From contig NC_021175.1 of the NCBI RefSeq assembly GCF_000385925.1, positions 1,185,501 to 1,249,500 on the forward strand: 64,000 bases of DNA. Direction: 5' to 3'. The DNA is from Streptococcus cristatus AS 1.3089 (GTDB lineage Bacteria > Bacillota > Bacilli > Lactobacillales > Streptococcaceae). The position numbers and the translations under genes are program-made. This document shows, one piece after another, positions 7,750 through 19,185 of this stretch. The notes under the pieces were generated by a model. It saw nothing but the letters and a program-made list of their open reading frames with translations. It ran no database searches and was not told where the DNA came from. Position 1 is the stretch's first letter. Each line of letters starts with the position of its first letter.

Positions 7750-9474
7750 CTAACTTTCTGAAACTTCAATATTATAGATTGCAAAGGAATTTCCGGTCGG
7801 CTTCAAATAGTAAGTTTTATTTTTTCGATTGACACTATTTGGAGTACTATCAATATAGTGAACTGTATAGTCTTCATAAGTCGTCACAATATAGGAGCCG
7901 TTCTCCTCTCTCACTTCACGGATATCCAAAGCTCCTGGATCGTAATAATCAATTTTCGCCTTCTTGACACCGCCACCTGTAGTCCACTCAACCATCTCTT
8001 TGTATGCTGGACTAGAAGTATCATAATATTGAGCATAATAATTAGAACGATTAGAGACCGATCTGAAAACAGCCGTGCGATATTCGCTAAGAAAATTAGT
8101 GATTTTTGCCTTGTTAGCTTCTAGCTTTTTAGTTTCTTCATCCTTTTCTTTGATCTTATCTGTCACTTCTTTTGGTAAAGATAATACAAGATCAAGCGTG
8201 TCTCCTTTGACAACAATACTTTCCTTGTTGGTTACAAAAGTGCTACCAGCAACAACAAACTTAGCATAAACTTCCAGTTCTTGATGTGGTACAACTTGAA
8301 TATCTGTTTCCAAACTACTACCAATTTCCTTGCCATTTACAACAATTTTAAGGTCCGTTGCATTTGAAGCTTCTGCTGGCATAGTAATCTTCAATCGTTT
8401 CTTTTCAGACTTAAGATCCAATTTAATTTCATTATTCTTAGCAGTTGCTAAATCAAGCTGTATCTTACTCTCAATTTCCCCAACTTCCGTCTTACCTTTA
8501 AGGGTGAATTCCTGCTTGATAAAATGATATTTGCCAATATTCGTTTCAGCATTCTTACTCAAAGGAAGGCTTTTCTTATCTCCTGCTTTGATGCTCGCAT
8601 TGTCTAAGTTCGTGTTAACCTTCACCTCTACAGGATAGGCCACTATTTGATATTCCTGAAAAATCCCAAATTTTTTGCTTTTTTCAGTCACACCTAAAAG
8701 TTTATTCTGATTGTCATCAATATAGGCTGATTTTCCCTTCGACTTAGCAATGTTGTCCAGCTCAGTCTCAATATTGATTTCTTGACTTTCTAAGTGTTCG
8801 ACTAAAGCCCTCGCATCTGCGCGTGTCCACTTATCTGAATTCGTAGAGAGAAGGTTTGCAATTCCATCATAATCCTTTTTCGTAACTGCTTTTGCGAAAT
8901 CATCCGTCACTACTTTAACACCTGTCACGGAGCTCATATATAAAAAGGTTACCACCAAAACAGAAAGCAAAATAAGAGGAAAAGCAATCAGCATGGCTTT
9001 CTTCTTCGACATTCTTTTTTCTGCTTTTTTTATTGCTTTCTGTGGCAATTCCGAATCCAATAATTCAGAGCGAACAGGCAAATTAATAAAACCTTGATTT
9101 CGTGCTTCTAAAAATTCCTCTTTAGTCGGCTTTCTACCAATATTCATCTCGAAAGCTTGCAGCCAATTTTCCCGTTGCTCTTGGTATTGATCCGATTCTG
9201 AAATCTCTTGCTTTTCTTCTTTAGGAGAATGCACAACAGATTCTTCTTTGTAAAACTCTAGGGCTGGCTCCTCTTGCTCCAAATTTTGTTCCTGAGTCAC
9301 CGAGCTTTGCTTCTCTTCAGCTGCCCCATCGTTACCTTGTCCTGCTGGAGCTGCAATAGAAATAATCTTTCTGGGATCAAAATCAGAACGTTTTCCTTCT
9401 AAAAATTCATCTGCGGTTGGCTTCCTACCAATAACCTGCTCAAAAAGCTCAACCCACTTTTCTTTCGTTGTCAT
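7750..9474 (-). CDS. TcaA/YvbJ-like single-pass envelope protein with two N-terminal motif repeats
   Basis: The 574-residue protein has a cytoplasmic region of about 160 residues, one membrane helix near 160-181 (KKKAMLIAFPLILLSVLVV), and a large extracellular part. Just after the helix KAVTKKDYDGIANLLSTN resembles the second domain of TcaA-type proteins, and the C-terminus (residues about 455-574) looks like an NTF2-like TcaA terminal domain. TcaA in staphylococci affects glycopeptide response and the cell wall. The cytoplasmic part holds two copies of one motif: W-V-E-L-FEQVIGRKPTADEF at 7-24 and W-L-Q-A-FEMNIGRKPTKEEF at 104-121. A third, divergent copy opens the upstream gene. The gene is 18 bases after that gene and 9 before ldcB. 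The exact role is unknown. Confidence 0.75.
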   Translation of the reverse strand: MTTKEKWVELFEQVIGRKPTADEFLEGKRSDFDPRKIISIAAPAGQGNDGAAEEKQSSVTQEQNLEQEEPALEFYKEESVVHSPKEEKQEISESDQYQEQRENWLQAFEMNIGRKPTKEEFLEARNQGFINLPVRSELLDSELPQKAIKKAEKRMSKKKAMLIAFPLILLSVLVVTFLYMSSVTGVKVVTDDFAKAVTKKDYDGIANLLSTNSDKWTRADARALVEHLESQEINIETELDNIAKSKGKSAYIDDNQNKLLGVTEKSKKFGIFQEYQIVAYPVEVKVNTNLDNASIKAGDKKSLPLSKNAETNIGKYHFIKQEFTLKGKTEVGEIESKIQLDLATAKNNEIKLDLKSEKKRLKITMPAEASNATDLKIVVNGKEIGSSLETDIQVVPHQELEVYAKFVVAGSTFVTNKESIVVKGDTLDLVLSLPKEVTDKIKEKDEETKKLEANKAKITNFLSEYRTAVFRSVSNRSNYYAQYYDTSSPAYKEMVEWTTGGGVKKAKIDYYDPGALDIREVREENGSYIVTTYEDYTVHYIDSTPNSVNRKNKTYYLKPTGNSFAIYNIEVSES

Positions 9475-9492
9475 AAATCACCTCCTAAAACC

Positions 9493-10623
9493 TTACATCA
9501 TCATAAGACTCATCAACAATGAGAAAGCGATGAAAGTAAAGATAAATGTAATCACACCATTGACAATAATTGCCAGTAAATATTTATAAAAAGGATCCAT
9601 TGACGTGCTAGATTTTGAATAAATCAAAGCAAAGGTTGCTCCGACTCCAATTAAGACCAAGCCGATCCATGCTAGGAAGAGGGATACAGACATAATTCCT
9701 AATAAACTAAATAAAGCAGAAAGAGCTACAAAAGGTAAGACAATCGCATAGAGTCGACCATACCAGTCAAATGCCTTATTAAAGCTAAAGCTTCCATCCT
9801 TATAGACCATGCGTTTTACAGCAAAGCCTCCTAAAATAATGGAGAAAAGAACGAGGGCTGCCGCTATCAGTGAGACCAAGAAAAGTCTAAAATCAAAAGT
9901 CGGACCACTGTAAAAGCCAAAACTGACCGAAGAAATAATATTATAAAAATTATAATTCACCACAATAGCTGCAAAGAAAACAGTCAATCCTAGAGAAAGA
10001 TAGCCATTTAATTTGCTACTTTCAACTTCTGAAGTTGGCGACTTCCAAGCAGAAACAAGCCAAGCCCAGAAACCTTTCATTGTTTTAGAAAATTCACTTG
10101 GTTGCGCCGGCTGTTGCTGACTATAGTAGGCCTGTGGACCTTGCTGGAAATTCTGCACATTGAACTGGCCTTGCGGATTATTTTGATAAGCTTGCTGATT
10201 GAAGCCTTGCGGACCAGAAGATTGAGGCTGAGCAATAAACTGGTTAGGTTGCCCACCATTTGGCTGTTGATAAGGATATCCCTGTTGAGCAAATGATTGT
10301 GCTTGATTAGCAAATTGATTTAGGTTTTGCTGTTGCTGAGGAAGCTCTTGATATTGCTGCCCAGTTGGCTGAGCGAACGGGGCTTGTACATTCTGTTCCT
10401 GAAAAATATTTTGCTGCTGTGCATAGTATTCTCCGTTCGAAGCCACTCCTTGTGCTTGTGCAGTTCCTGCCATGGTTGAAGCAGCTCCATTTCCAACTTG
10501 ATGTGCACTTGCCACCTCAGGTTCCACAAACTCACCAGCTAGGAAAGCTTGAGCAATTTCTGCATCCGTCGCTGAACGTCCATTCACAGCTTCAAAATAT
10601 TCGAGCCAATCTTGCTTTAACAT
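9493..10623 (-). CDS. Glutamine-rich multi-pass membrane protein (unknown function)
   Basis: I do not recognise a characterised family. The 376-residue product starts with MLKQDWLEYFEAVNGRSATD, a variant of the motif repeated in the next gene. Residues of about 45-180 are a low-complexity tract very rich in Gln, Asn, Gly, Pro and Tyr (repeats such as GYPYQQPNGGQPNQ). From about 205 there are five to six hydrophobic helices (for example AIVVNYNFYNIIS, LFLVSLIAAALVLFSIILGG and a final VITFIFTFIAFSLL). The start at 10623 is preferred over one 15 bases upstream because GGGAG lies 8 bases before it. It heads the operon with the TcaA-like and ldcB genes. The plan suggests a membrane component with a disordered cytoplasmic arm. 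Confidence 0.75.
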   Translation of the reverse strand: MLKQDWLEYFEAVNGRSATDAEIAQAFLAGEFVEPEVASAHQVGNGAASTMAGTAQAQGVASNGEYYAQQQNIFQEQNVQAPFAQPTGQQYQELPQQQQNLNQFANQAQSFAQQGYPYQQPNGGQPNQFIAQPQSSGPQGFNQQAYQNNPQGQFNVQNFQQGPQAYYSQQQPAQPSEFSKTMKGFWAWLVSAWKSPTSEVESSKLNGYLSLGLTVFFAAIVVNYNFYNIISSVSFGFYSGPTFDFRLFLVSLIAAALVLFSIILGGFAVKRMVYKDGSFSFNKAFDWYGRLYAIVLPFVALSALFSLLGIMSVSLFLAWIGLVLIGVGATFALIYSKSSTSMDPFYKYLLAIIVNGVITFIFTFIAFSLLMSLMMM

Positions 10624-10661
10624 ATAACAATCTCCCATCTATAAATGATTATCCTCATATT

Positions 10662-10690
10662 AGTATACAAAAAATCGAGTGAAAATTCAA
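10662..10690 (-). promoter_or_regulatory. Promoter of the three-gene envelope operon
   Basis: On the minus strand TTGAAT (10690-10685) and TATACT (10667-10662) are separated by exactly 17 bp. The predicted start is near 10655. The stretch 10691-10800 upstream holds no gene or clear signal. Confidence 0.7.
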
Positions 10691-10801
10691 TCAAGTCAAT
10701 AGTCACACGTAGGTAACTCCTAGACTAATAATGAGTCGCCACACATCAATTGATTAGGACAGGAGATTATCTTATTGCCCATAAAAATATAAGTGCATAA
10801 A

Positions 10802-10835
10802 ATAAGACAGTAGACATAACTTTCTACTGTCTTAT
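10802..10835. terminator. Hairpin, possible terminator
   Basis: ATAAGACAGTAGA and its exact complement form a 13-bp stem around an 8-base loop. On the minus strand it is followed by TTATTTTATG, a modest T-rich tail. It lies between the envelope operon promoter and the left end of the IS remnant, so it may insulate the operon from transcription entering from the IS side. Confidence 0.5.
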
Positions 10836-10856
10836 AATTATTTACCTAAGAAAATC

Positions 10857-11668
10857 GGCTCTATAATTTCTGTAGTGGGTAACACCACTGTATGGATTAT
10901 GGAGCCACTTTTATTATAGAAAAAACCCATAAGACCTATAATGAAAAGCGACCAAACCATCATTAGAAAGAATCTTATGGGACAGCTAAATTTTATCATA
11001 AACCTACTCAAAATTAAAGACAAAAATATCATCATTCTAGATTACAAGGACTCGGGAACTCATAAAGAAATCTTCGCCAAGCTAGATTATCCCGCACCTA
11101 AATGCCCTCACCGTCAAGGAGAAATGGCTAAATATGACTTCCAGAAAGAATCAAAAATTCCCTATTTAGAGTGTGCGGGATATAAAACGCTGATTCGCTT
11201 AAAGAAACGGTGTTTTCGCTGTAAAATCTGTAGAAAAAAGGCTGTCGCTGAGACGTCCTTGAGACGTCCTTAGTTAAGAAGAACCACCAAATCGAAACCA
11301 TCGTCAAGCAGAAAATCGCTCAAAAATTGATGGAGAGACTTTCTATGGCAGGCCTCTCTGAAAGCTTGGCTGTCTCCACTTCTACCGTCATTCGTAAGTT
11401 GAAAGAATTCGAGTTTAAAACGAACCTCAACTACCTTCCAGAACACATGAGCTAGGATGTGGAAACAGTCAGGAAAGTGACTGTTTCAATCGGCAGATAA
11501 AGATGTGCTTCATTGCGCAGGATTTTGATTCCAGATCGCAATCACTTTCTGCGCTATTCCAGACAAGTCCAAAAACAAGTCAAAGTCATTACCATGAACA
11601 TGTTTAGACAATATTACGATATTGCCAGAAAACTATTTCCAAAGGCTAAAATCGTTCTGGATCGTTAG
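10857..11668 (+). mobile_element. Decayed ISL3-family insertion sequence, right part missing
   Basis: The likely left end is GGCTCTATAA at 10857, the GGCTCT start typical of ISL3-family termini; an inner GGAGCC at about 10901-10906 can pair back with it. The transposase remnant follows. Similarity ends in the motif KIVLDR at about 11668, eight bases before the T-rich end of the rRNA operon terminator, so the right half and right inverted repeat are absent. It carries a tandem duplication, a nonsense change and an internal deletion and cannot be mobile. Confidence 0.75.
10977..11668 (+). pseudogene. ISL3-family transposase remnant
   Basis: From the ATG at 10977 the frame gives MGQLNFIINLLKIKDKNIII, then the zinc-finger region CPHRQGEMAKYDFQKESKIP (second finger Cys replaced by Arg) and KKRCFRCKICRKKAVAETSL. 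An exact 11-bp tandem duplication (GAGACGTCCTT, 11250-11271) then shifts the frame. After it the family sequence resumes as VKKNHQIETIVKQKIAQKLM, VSTSTVIRKLKEFEFKTNLN and LPEHMS, where the usual MSWDEY has a TAG in place of Trp. Fragments MCFIAQDF and NHFLRYSRQVQKQVKVITMN follow in changed frames, and it ends at KAKIVLDR-stop. About half of the normal transposase is missing. Confidence 0.85.
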
Positions 11669-11675
11669 TAGCAAA

Positions 11676-11698
11676 ACAAAAAAACGGCTCCAGCCGTT
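11676..11698 (-). terminator. Terminator of the rRNA-tRNA operon
   Basis: On the minus strand AACGGC and GCCGTT form a 6-bp stem around TGGA, followed by TTTTTTTGTTTTG. It lies 45 bases past tRNA-Pro and closes the operon. Confidence 0.88.
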
Positions 11699-11742
11699 AT
11701 TTAAATACAGTAATGATTAGAAAATTCTAAACCAACAATATA

Positions 11743-11816
11743 TCGGGAAGACAGGATTCGAACCTGCGACACCTTGGTCCCAAACCAAGTACTCTACCAA
11801 GCTGAGCTACTTCCCG
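11743..11816 (-). tRNA. tRNA-Pro (TGG)
   Basis: Full cloverleaf on the minus strand, CGGGAAG pairing with CTTCCCG, anticodon TGG in loop TTTGGGA, GGTTCGAATCC T-arm, discriminator A, CCA not encoded. It is the last tRNA of the operon. Confidence 0.95.
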
Positions 11817-11858
11817 ATCATAAGTAGAAACAGAGTCATATGACCTCAGTTCCCTTCA

Positions 11859-11932
11859 TGCACCCTAGAGGAGTCGAACCTCTAACCGCCTGATTCGTAG
11901 TCAGGTACTCTATCCAGTTGAGCTAAGGGTGC
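11859..11932 (-). tRNA. tRNA-Arg (ACG)
   Basis: Cloverleaf with acceptor GCACCCT/AGGGTGC, anticodon ACG in CTACGAA, T-arm GGTTCGACTCC and discriminator A. The first anticodon base would be edited to inosine by TadA. Confidence 0.95.
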
Positions 11933-11950
11933 CCTGTCGCATATACGCTA

Positions 11951-12036
11951 TGCCGAGGACCGGAATCGAACCGGTACGATCGTTACCAATCGCAGGATTT
12001 TAAGTCCTGTGCGTCTGCCAGTTCCGCCACCCCGGC
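11951..12036 (-). tRNA. tRNA-Leu (TAA)
   Basis: Class II tRNA of 86 bases with a long variable arm; acceptor GCCGGGG, anticodon TAA in loop CTTAAAA, T-arm GGTTCGATTCC, discriminator A. Confidence 0.95.
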
Positions 12037-12041
12037 CTCAA

Positions 12042-12113
12042 AGCGAACGACGGGATTCGAACCCGCGACCCCCACCTTGGCAAGGTGGTGTTCTACCACT
12101 GAACTACGTTCGC
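12042..12113 (-). tRNA. tRNA-Gly (GCC)
   Basis: Cloverleaf with acceptor GCGAACG/CGTTCGC, anticodon GCC, T-arm GGTTCGAATCC, discriminator T. Confidence 0.95.
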
Positions 12114-12131
12114 ATCTCTATCCAAAAAAAT

Positions 12132-12204
12132 GGCCGGGTACATGACTTGAACACGCGACCCTCTGATTACAAATCAGATGCTCTACCAACTGAGCTAAGC
12201 CGGC
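12132..12204 (-). tRNA. tRNA-Thr (TGT) with an acceptor-stem mismatch
   Basis: Anticodon TGT in TTTGTAA and standard D- and T-arms mark this as tRNA-Thr. The acceptor 5' strand is GCCGGCT but the 3' strand reads ACCCGGC instead of AGCCGGC, leaving a C6-C67 mismatch. The next base (position 73) is C rather than A, followed by A. This looks like a small sequence change at the 3' end; whether it reduces charging is unknown. Confidence 0.88.
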
Positions 12205-12219
12205 TCATTTATATTCCTA

Positions 12220-12301
12220 TGCGGGTTAAGGGACTTGAACCCCCACGCCCTAAAGCGCCAGATCCTAAATCTGGTGCGTCTGCCAATTCCGCCAAACCCG
12301 C
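12220..12301 (-). tRNA. tRNA-Leu (TAG)
   Basis: Class II tRNA with long variable arm; acceptor GCGGGTT/AACCCGC, anticodon TAG in loop TTTAGGA, discriminator A. Confidence 0.95.
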
Positions 12302-12306
12302 GCTTA

Positions 12307-12379
12307 TGACCCGTACTGGGCTCGAACCAGTGACCCTTTGATTAAAAGTCAAATGCTCTACCAACTGAGCTAACGAGTC
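12307..12379 (-). tRNA. tRNA-Lys (TTT)
   Basis: Cloverleaf starting GACTCGTTAGCTCAG, anticodon TTT in loop CTTTTAA, T-arm GGTTCGAGCCC, discriminator A. The acceptor pairs GACTCGT with ACGGGTC, so C3-G70 is followed by a T4-G69 wobble. Confidence 0.93.
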
Positions 12380-12408
12380 TATCTATTGAAACTGTTAAAC
12401 AATTTCAA

Positions 12409-12481
12409 CGGTCCCGACGGGAATCGAACCCGCGATCTTCGCCGTGACAGGGCGACGTGATAACCGCTACACTACGGGACC
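12409..12481 (-). tRNA. tRNA-Asp (GTC)
   Basis: Acceptor GGTCCCG/CGGGACC, anticodon GTC in loop CTGTCAC, discriminator G as required by AspRS. Confidence 0.95.
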
Positions 12482-12485
12482 TATA

Positions 12486-12558
12486 TGGGAGTTAACGGGA
12501 TCGAACCGCTGACCCTCTGCTTGTAAGGCAGATGCTCTCCCAGCTGAGCTAAACTCCC
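12486..12558 (-). tRNA. tRNA-Val (TAC)
   Basis: Acceptor GGGAGTT/AACTCCC, anticodon TAC in loop CTTACAA, T-arm GGTTCGATCCC, discriminator A. First tRNA after 5S. Confidence 0.95.
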
Positions 12559-12582
12559 AAAAAGGAAGTACTAACACTTCCT
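12559..12582 (-). terminator. Terminator-like hairpin between 5S rRNA and tRNA-Val
   Basis: On the minus strand AGGAAGT and ACTTCCT form a 7-bp stem around a 6-base loop, followed by TTTTT that abuts the 5' end of tRNA-Val. It may partly terminate transcription or mark a processing site between the rRNA and tRNA parts of the operon. Confidence 0.55.
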
Positions 12583-12587
12583 ATCTT

Positions 12588-12703
12588 GCTAAGCGACTTC
12601 CATATCTCACAGGGGGCAACCCCCAACTACTTCCGGCGTTCTAGGGCTTAACTTCTGTGTTCGGCATGGGTACAGGTGTATCTCCTAGGCTATCGTCACT
12701 TAA
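12588..12703 (-). rRNA. rrf: 5S ribosomal RNA
   Basis: About 116 bases; begins TTAAGTGACGATAGCC and contains the conserved CCGAACACAGAAGTTAAGCC, ending GGAAGTCGCTTAGC. Ends are placed by pairing of the terminal helix and may be off by a base or two. Confidence 0.95.
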
Positions 12704-12805
12704 CTTTCTGAATTAACTTGCAATCTTACATTGCCTTGTCAACTCAAAATTGAATAACTACTCAATCCTAACAAGTCTTATCGAACGCTGCGCTCAATGA
12801 AAATT

Positions 12806-15704
<2,899 letters not shown>

Positions 15705-15829
15705 TTTTTAGACCTTTCAGTCTTAAACTCATTAATATTCACAGCGTTTTCGGTTTATTTTCTTGTTACTATTTGATATAGTTATTCAATTTTCAATGGA
15801 CAAGTTTAGAATAGTCATCACTATCCTAA

Positions 15830-15902
15830 TGGAGCCTAGCGGGATCGAACCGCTGACCTCCTGCGTGCAAAGCAGGCGCTCTCCCAGCTGAGCTAAGGCC
15901 CC
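15830..15902 (-). tRNA. tRNA-Ala (TGC)
   Basis: In the 16S-23S spacer. Acceptor GGGGCCT/AGGCTCC has the identity pair G3-T70 expected for alanine; anticodon TGC in loop TTTGCAC; discriminator A. Confidence 0.95.
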
Positions 15903-15948
15903 ACAAGACCTCTCAAAACTAAACATGACGACCAATGGCTTCCATTTT

Positions 15949-17506
<1,558 letters not shown>

Positions 17507-17650
17507 AAGTTTGAGTTCTCACTCATTTCTGTCACTGACAGATTTATTGTTTTTTCATTGTTCAGTACTACAACTAAAGTTGTAGTGCCCTGCACATTGG
17601 TTCGTCTTGTTCAGTTTTCAAAGGTCTTTGTCGCCCTCTCAAGCGACAAC
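17507..17650 (-). other. 16S rRNA leader with boxA-like sequence and processing hairpins
   Basis: The transcribed leader holds CTTTGAAAACTGAACA, which resembles the antitermination boxA region of Firmicute rrn leaders. It also contains the hairpins ACTACAACT/AGTTGTAGT (17567-17586) and TCTGTCA/TGACAGA (17528-17542), suited to RNase III processing with the other side of 16S. Confidence 0.55.
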
Positions 17651-17656
17651 TATATC

Positions 17657-17730
17657 AGTATATCACCTATCCAATATCTTGTCAACACTTTTTTGAAACT
17701 TTTTTTACTTTTTTTGCAATTTTATTCCCT
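17657..17730 (-). promoter_or_regulatory. rRNA operon promoter with upstream A-tracts
   Basis: On the minus strand TTGACA (17685-17680), a 17-bp spacer and TGATATACT (extended -10 at 17662-17657) make a near-consensus promoter. The predicted start is G at about 17650. Upstream, runs of six to seven A recur about every 10 bases (17686-17720), like an UP element or a curved tract. Start with G fits GTP-sensitive rRNA control known in Firmicutes; that control is inference here. Confidence 0.8.
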
Positions 17731-17931
17731 AACACCCACAAAATCATTGATAAATCAACATTCAAAAAAGGAAAGGTTACCTATACTCGCCTCTCCCTTT
17801 TGTCTTTAACCTCTATAAAAGCGTCCCAGAAAAATCTGATAAGTAGTCCCTCAATTCGAGCAACAGTACCTTTTTCCCGGGCCCTTGAAACGTTCGTCGC
17901 CTATCAAGCGGTAATACCTAAGAATTTTATT
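17731..17931. other. Non-coding stretch between nth and the rrn promoter
   Basis: No gene is seen. The minus-strand text after the nth stop is locally GC-richer (contains GGGCCCGGG near 17877) than its surroundings. A weak terminator candidate, AAGGGAGAGG pairing imperfectly with CCTTTCCTT and followed by TTTTTT, lies at about 17764-17801 and would end the nth transcript. Confidence 0.4.
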
Positions 17932-18561
17932 TTAAATATGATCGAAATTGTACAGCTGAGGATAGTGATCACACTCTGGATTTTTTGGATGACAAATAGC
18001 TCGACCGAAATAGATCATAGCCTGATGGGCAGCTAGCCAACGTTCAGGCGGAAGGACGTCCATGACACGTTTTTCAACTTCTAAAGGGGTAGCTGACTTC
18101 TTGACAATATTGTGATGTTTGCAAATGCGTTCGACATGGGTATCAACTGCAAATGCTGGAATGCCAAAACCTACACTCATAACCACATTAGCTGTTTTGC
18201 GCCCCACACCTGCCAGACTTTCTAGTTCCGTACGAGTCTGTGGCACTTGTCCCTCAAATTGCTCTAAGAGTTGCTGTGCACATTTTTTCAGAAACTTAGC
18301 TTTATTTCGATAAAGTCCCAAGCGAGAAATGTGCTTGGCGATATCTGCCTCGGATGCTGCTGCCATAGCTTCTGGAGTTGGATACGCTGAAAATAGGCTT
18401 GGAGTAGCCTTATTGACTGCAGCATCTGTCGTCTGAGCCGATAACATGACTGCCACGAGGAGCTCAAAGTGATTTCTAAAATCTAGACTCGGTTTAGCGT
18501 CAGGAAATAGGGCAATAATTTCCTCAATGACATGACGTGCTCGCTTTTTTGATAAAACCAT
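17932..18561 (-). CDS. nth: Endonuclease III-like DNA glycosylase/AP lyase lacking a full Fe-S motif
   Basis: The 209-residue protein has the helix-hairpin-helix LESLAGVGRKTANVVMSVGF with the catalytic Lys in it, and the catalytic Asp in FAVDTHVERICK. These are the hallmarks of Nth, which removes oxidised pyrimidines in base-excision repair. The usual C-terminal C-X6-C-X2-C-X5-C iron-sulfur motif is reduced to CHPKNPEC; the tail YPQLYNFDHI has no further Cys, so no 4Fe-4S cluster can be held in the normal way. The start at 18561 is chosen because AAAGGAG lies 9 bases upstream; a longer frame to 18654 overlaps greA. It follows greA after a terminator. Confidence 0.92.
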   Translation of the reverse strand: MVLSKKRARHVIEEIIALFPDAKPSLDFRNHFELLVAVMLSAQTTDAAVNKATPSLFSAYPTPEAMAAASEADIAKHISRLGLYRNKAKFLKKCAQQLLEQFEGQVPQTRTELESLAGVGRKTANVVMSVGFGIPAFAVDTHVERICKHHNIVKKSATPLEVEKRVMDVLPPERWLAAHQAMIYFGRAICHPKNPECDHYPQLYNFDHI

Positions 18562-18610
18562 GTATACAATCTCCTTTGCTTGTCCTAGTATTATAGCATA
18601 AGTTGATAAA

Positions 18611-18634
18611 GAAAAAGCCGAGCATGCTCGACCT
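18611..18634 (-). terminator. Terminator after greA
   Basis: On the minus strand GTCGAGC and GCTCGGC flank a short AT centre (the middle GAGCATGCTC is a palindrome), followed by TTTTTC. Confidence 0.7.
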
Positions 18635-18637
18635 TTC

Positions 18638-19120
18638 TTAGACTGTCTTTTCAACCTTTAGGATTTTGACATCATAGCTACCAACTGGTGTTTCAACCGT
18701 TGCAGTATCACCTGTTTTCTTACCAATCAATGCTTGACCAATTGGACTTTCATTTGAAACTTTTCCAGCAAAGGCATCAGCGCCAGCTGAACCAACGATG
18801 ATATAAACTTCTTCTTCAGTCTCACCGACTTCTTGAATAGTAACAGTTTTACCGATGGCGACTTCATCTTTAGCAACCGAATCACTGTCAACAATTACAG
18901 CATAGCGGATTTTCGTCTCTAGGCTTGAAATTTGGCCTTCAACAAAAGCCTGCTCGTCCTTTGCTGCTTCATATTCACTGTTTTCTGACAGGTCTCCGTA
19001 AGAGCGAGCAATTTTAATGCGTTCCACTACTTCTGGACGTCTTACCAATTTCAATTCTTCTAATTCTTGTTCTAATTTTTCCTTTTCTACAAGGGTCATA
19101 GGGTAGGTTTTTTCAGCCAT
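18638..19120 (-). CDS. greA: Transcription elongation factor GreA
   Basis: GreA rescues backtracked RNA polymerase by stimulating cleavage of the 3' end of the transcript. The 160-residue protein has the N-terminal coiled coil with the conserved tip [20 protein letters not shown], including the acidic residues that reach the active site, and a C-terminal FKBP-like domain with [19 protein letters not shown]. The ribosome binding site is weak (AGAAGAGAAAA). It follows mltG, which ends with its own terminator about 40 bases upstream. Confidence 0.97.
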   Translation of the reverse strand: MAEKTYPMTLVEKEKLEQELEELKLVRRPEVVERIKIARSYGDLSENSEYEAAKDEQAFVEGQISSLETKIRYAVIVDSDSVAKDEVAIGKTVTIQEVGETEEEVYIIVGSAGADAFAGKVSNESPIGQALIGKKTGDTATVETPVGSYDVKILKVEKTV

Positions 19121-19159
19121 TATTTTATTTTCTCTTCTCTTTCTATTTTTGATAAAACA

Positions 19160-19185
19160 AAATTATGTGGAAAACCACATAATTT
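19160..19185 (-). terminator. Terminator overlapping the mltG stop codon
   Basis: AAATTATGTGG and CCACATAATTT form a perfect 11-bp stem with a 4-base loop, followed on the minus strand by TGTTTTATC. The first arm overlaps the TAA stop of mltG (19184-19186). Confidence 0.75.

Noticed and set aside
10838..11035. Hydrophobic 65-residue minus-strand frame over the IS left end
   Set aside because: No ribosome binding site, overlaps the IS terminus and transposase start; composition is that of reversed A/T-rich DNA.
12009..12341. A 110-residue plus-strand frame across the tRNA array
   Set aside because: It runs antisense through four tRNA genes and is an artefact of tRNA sequence.
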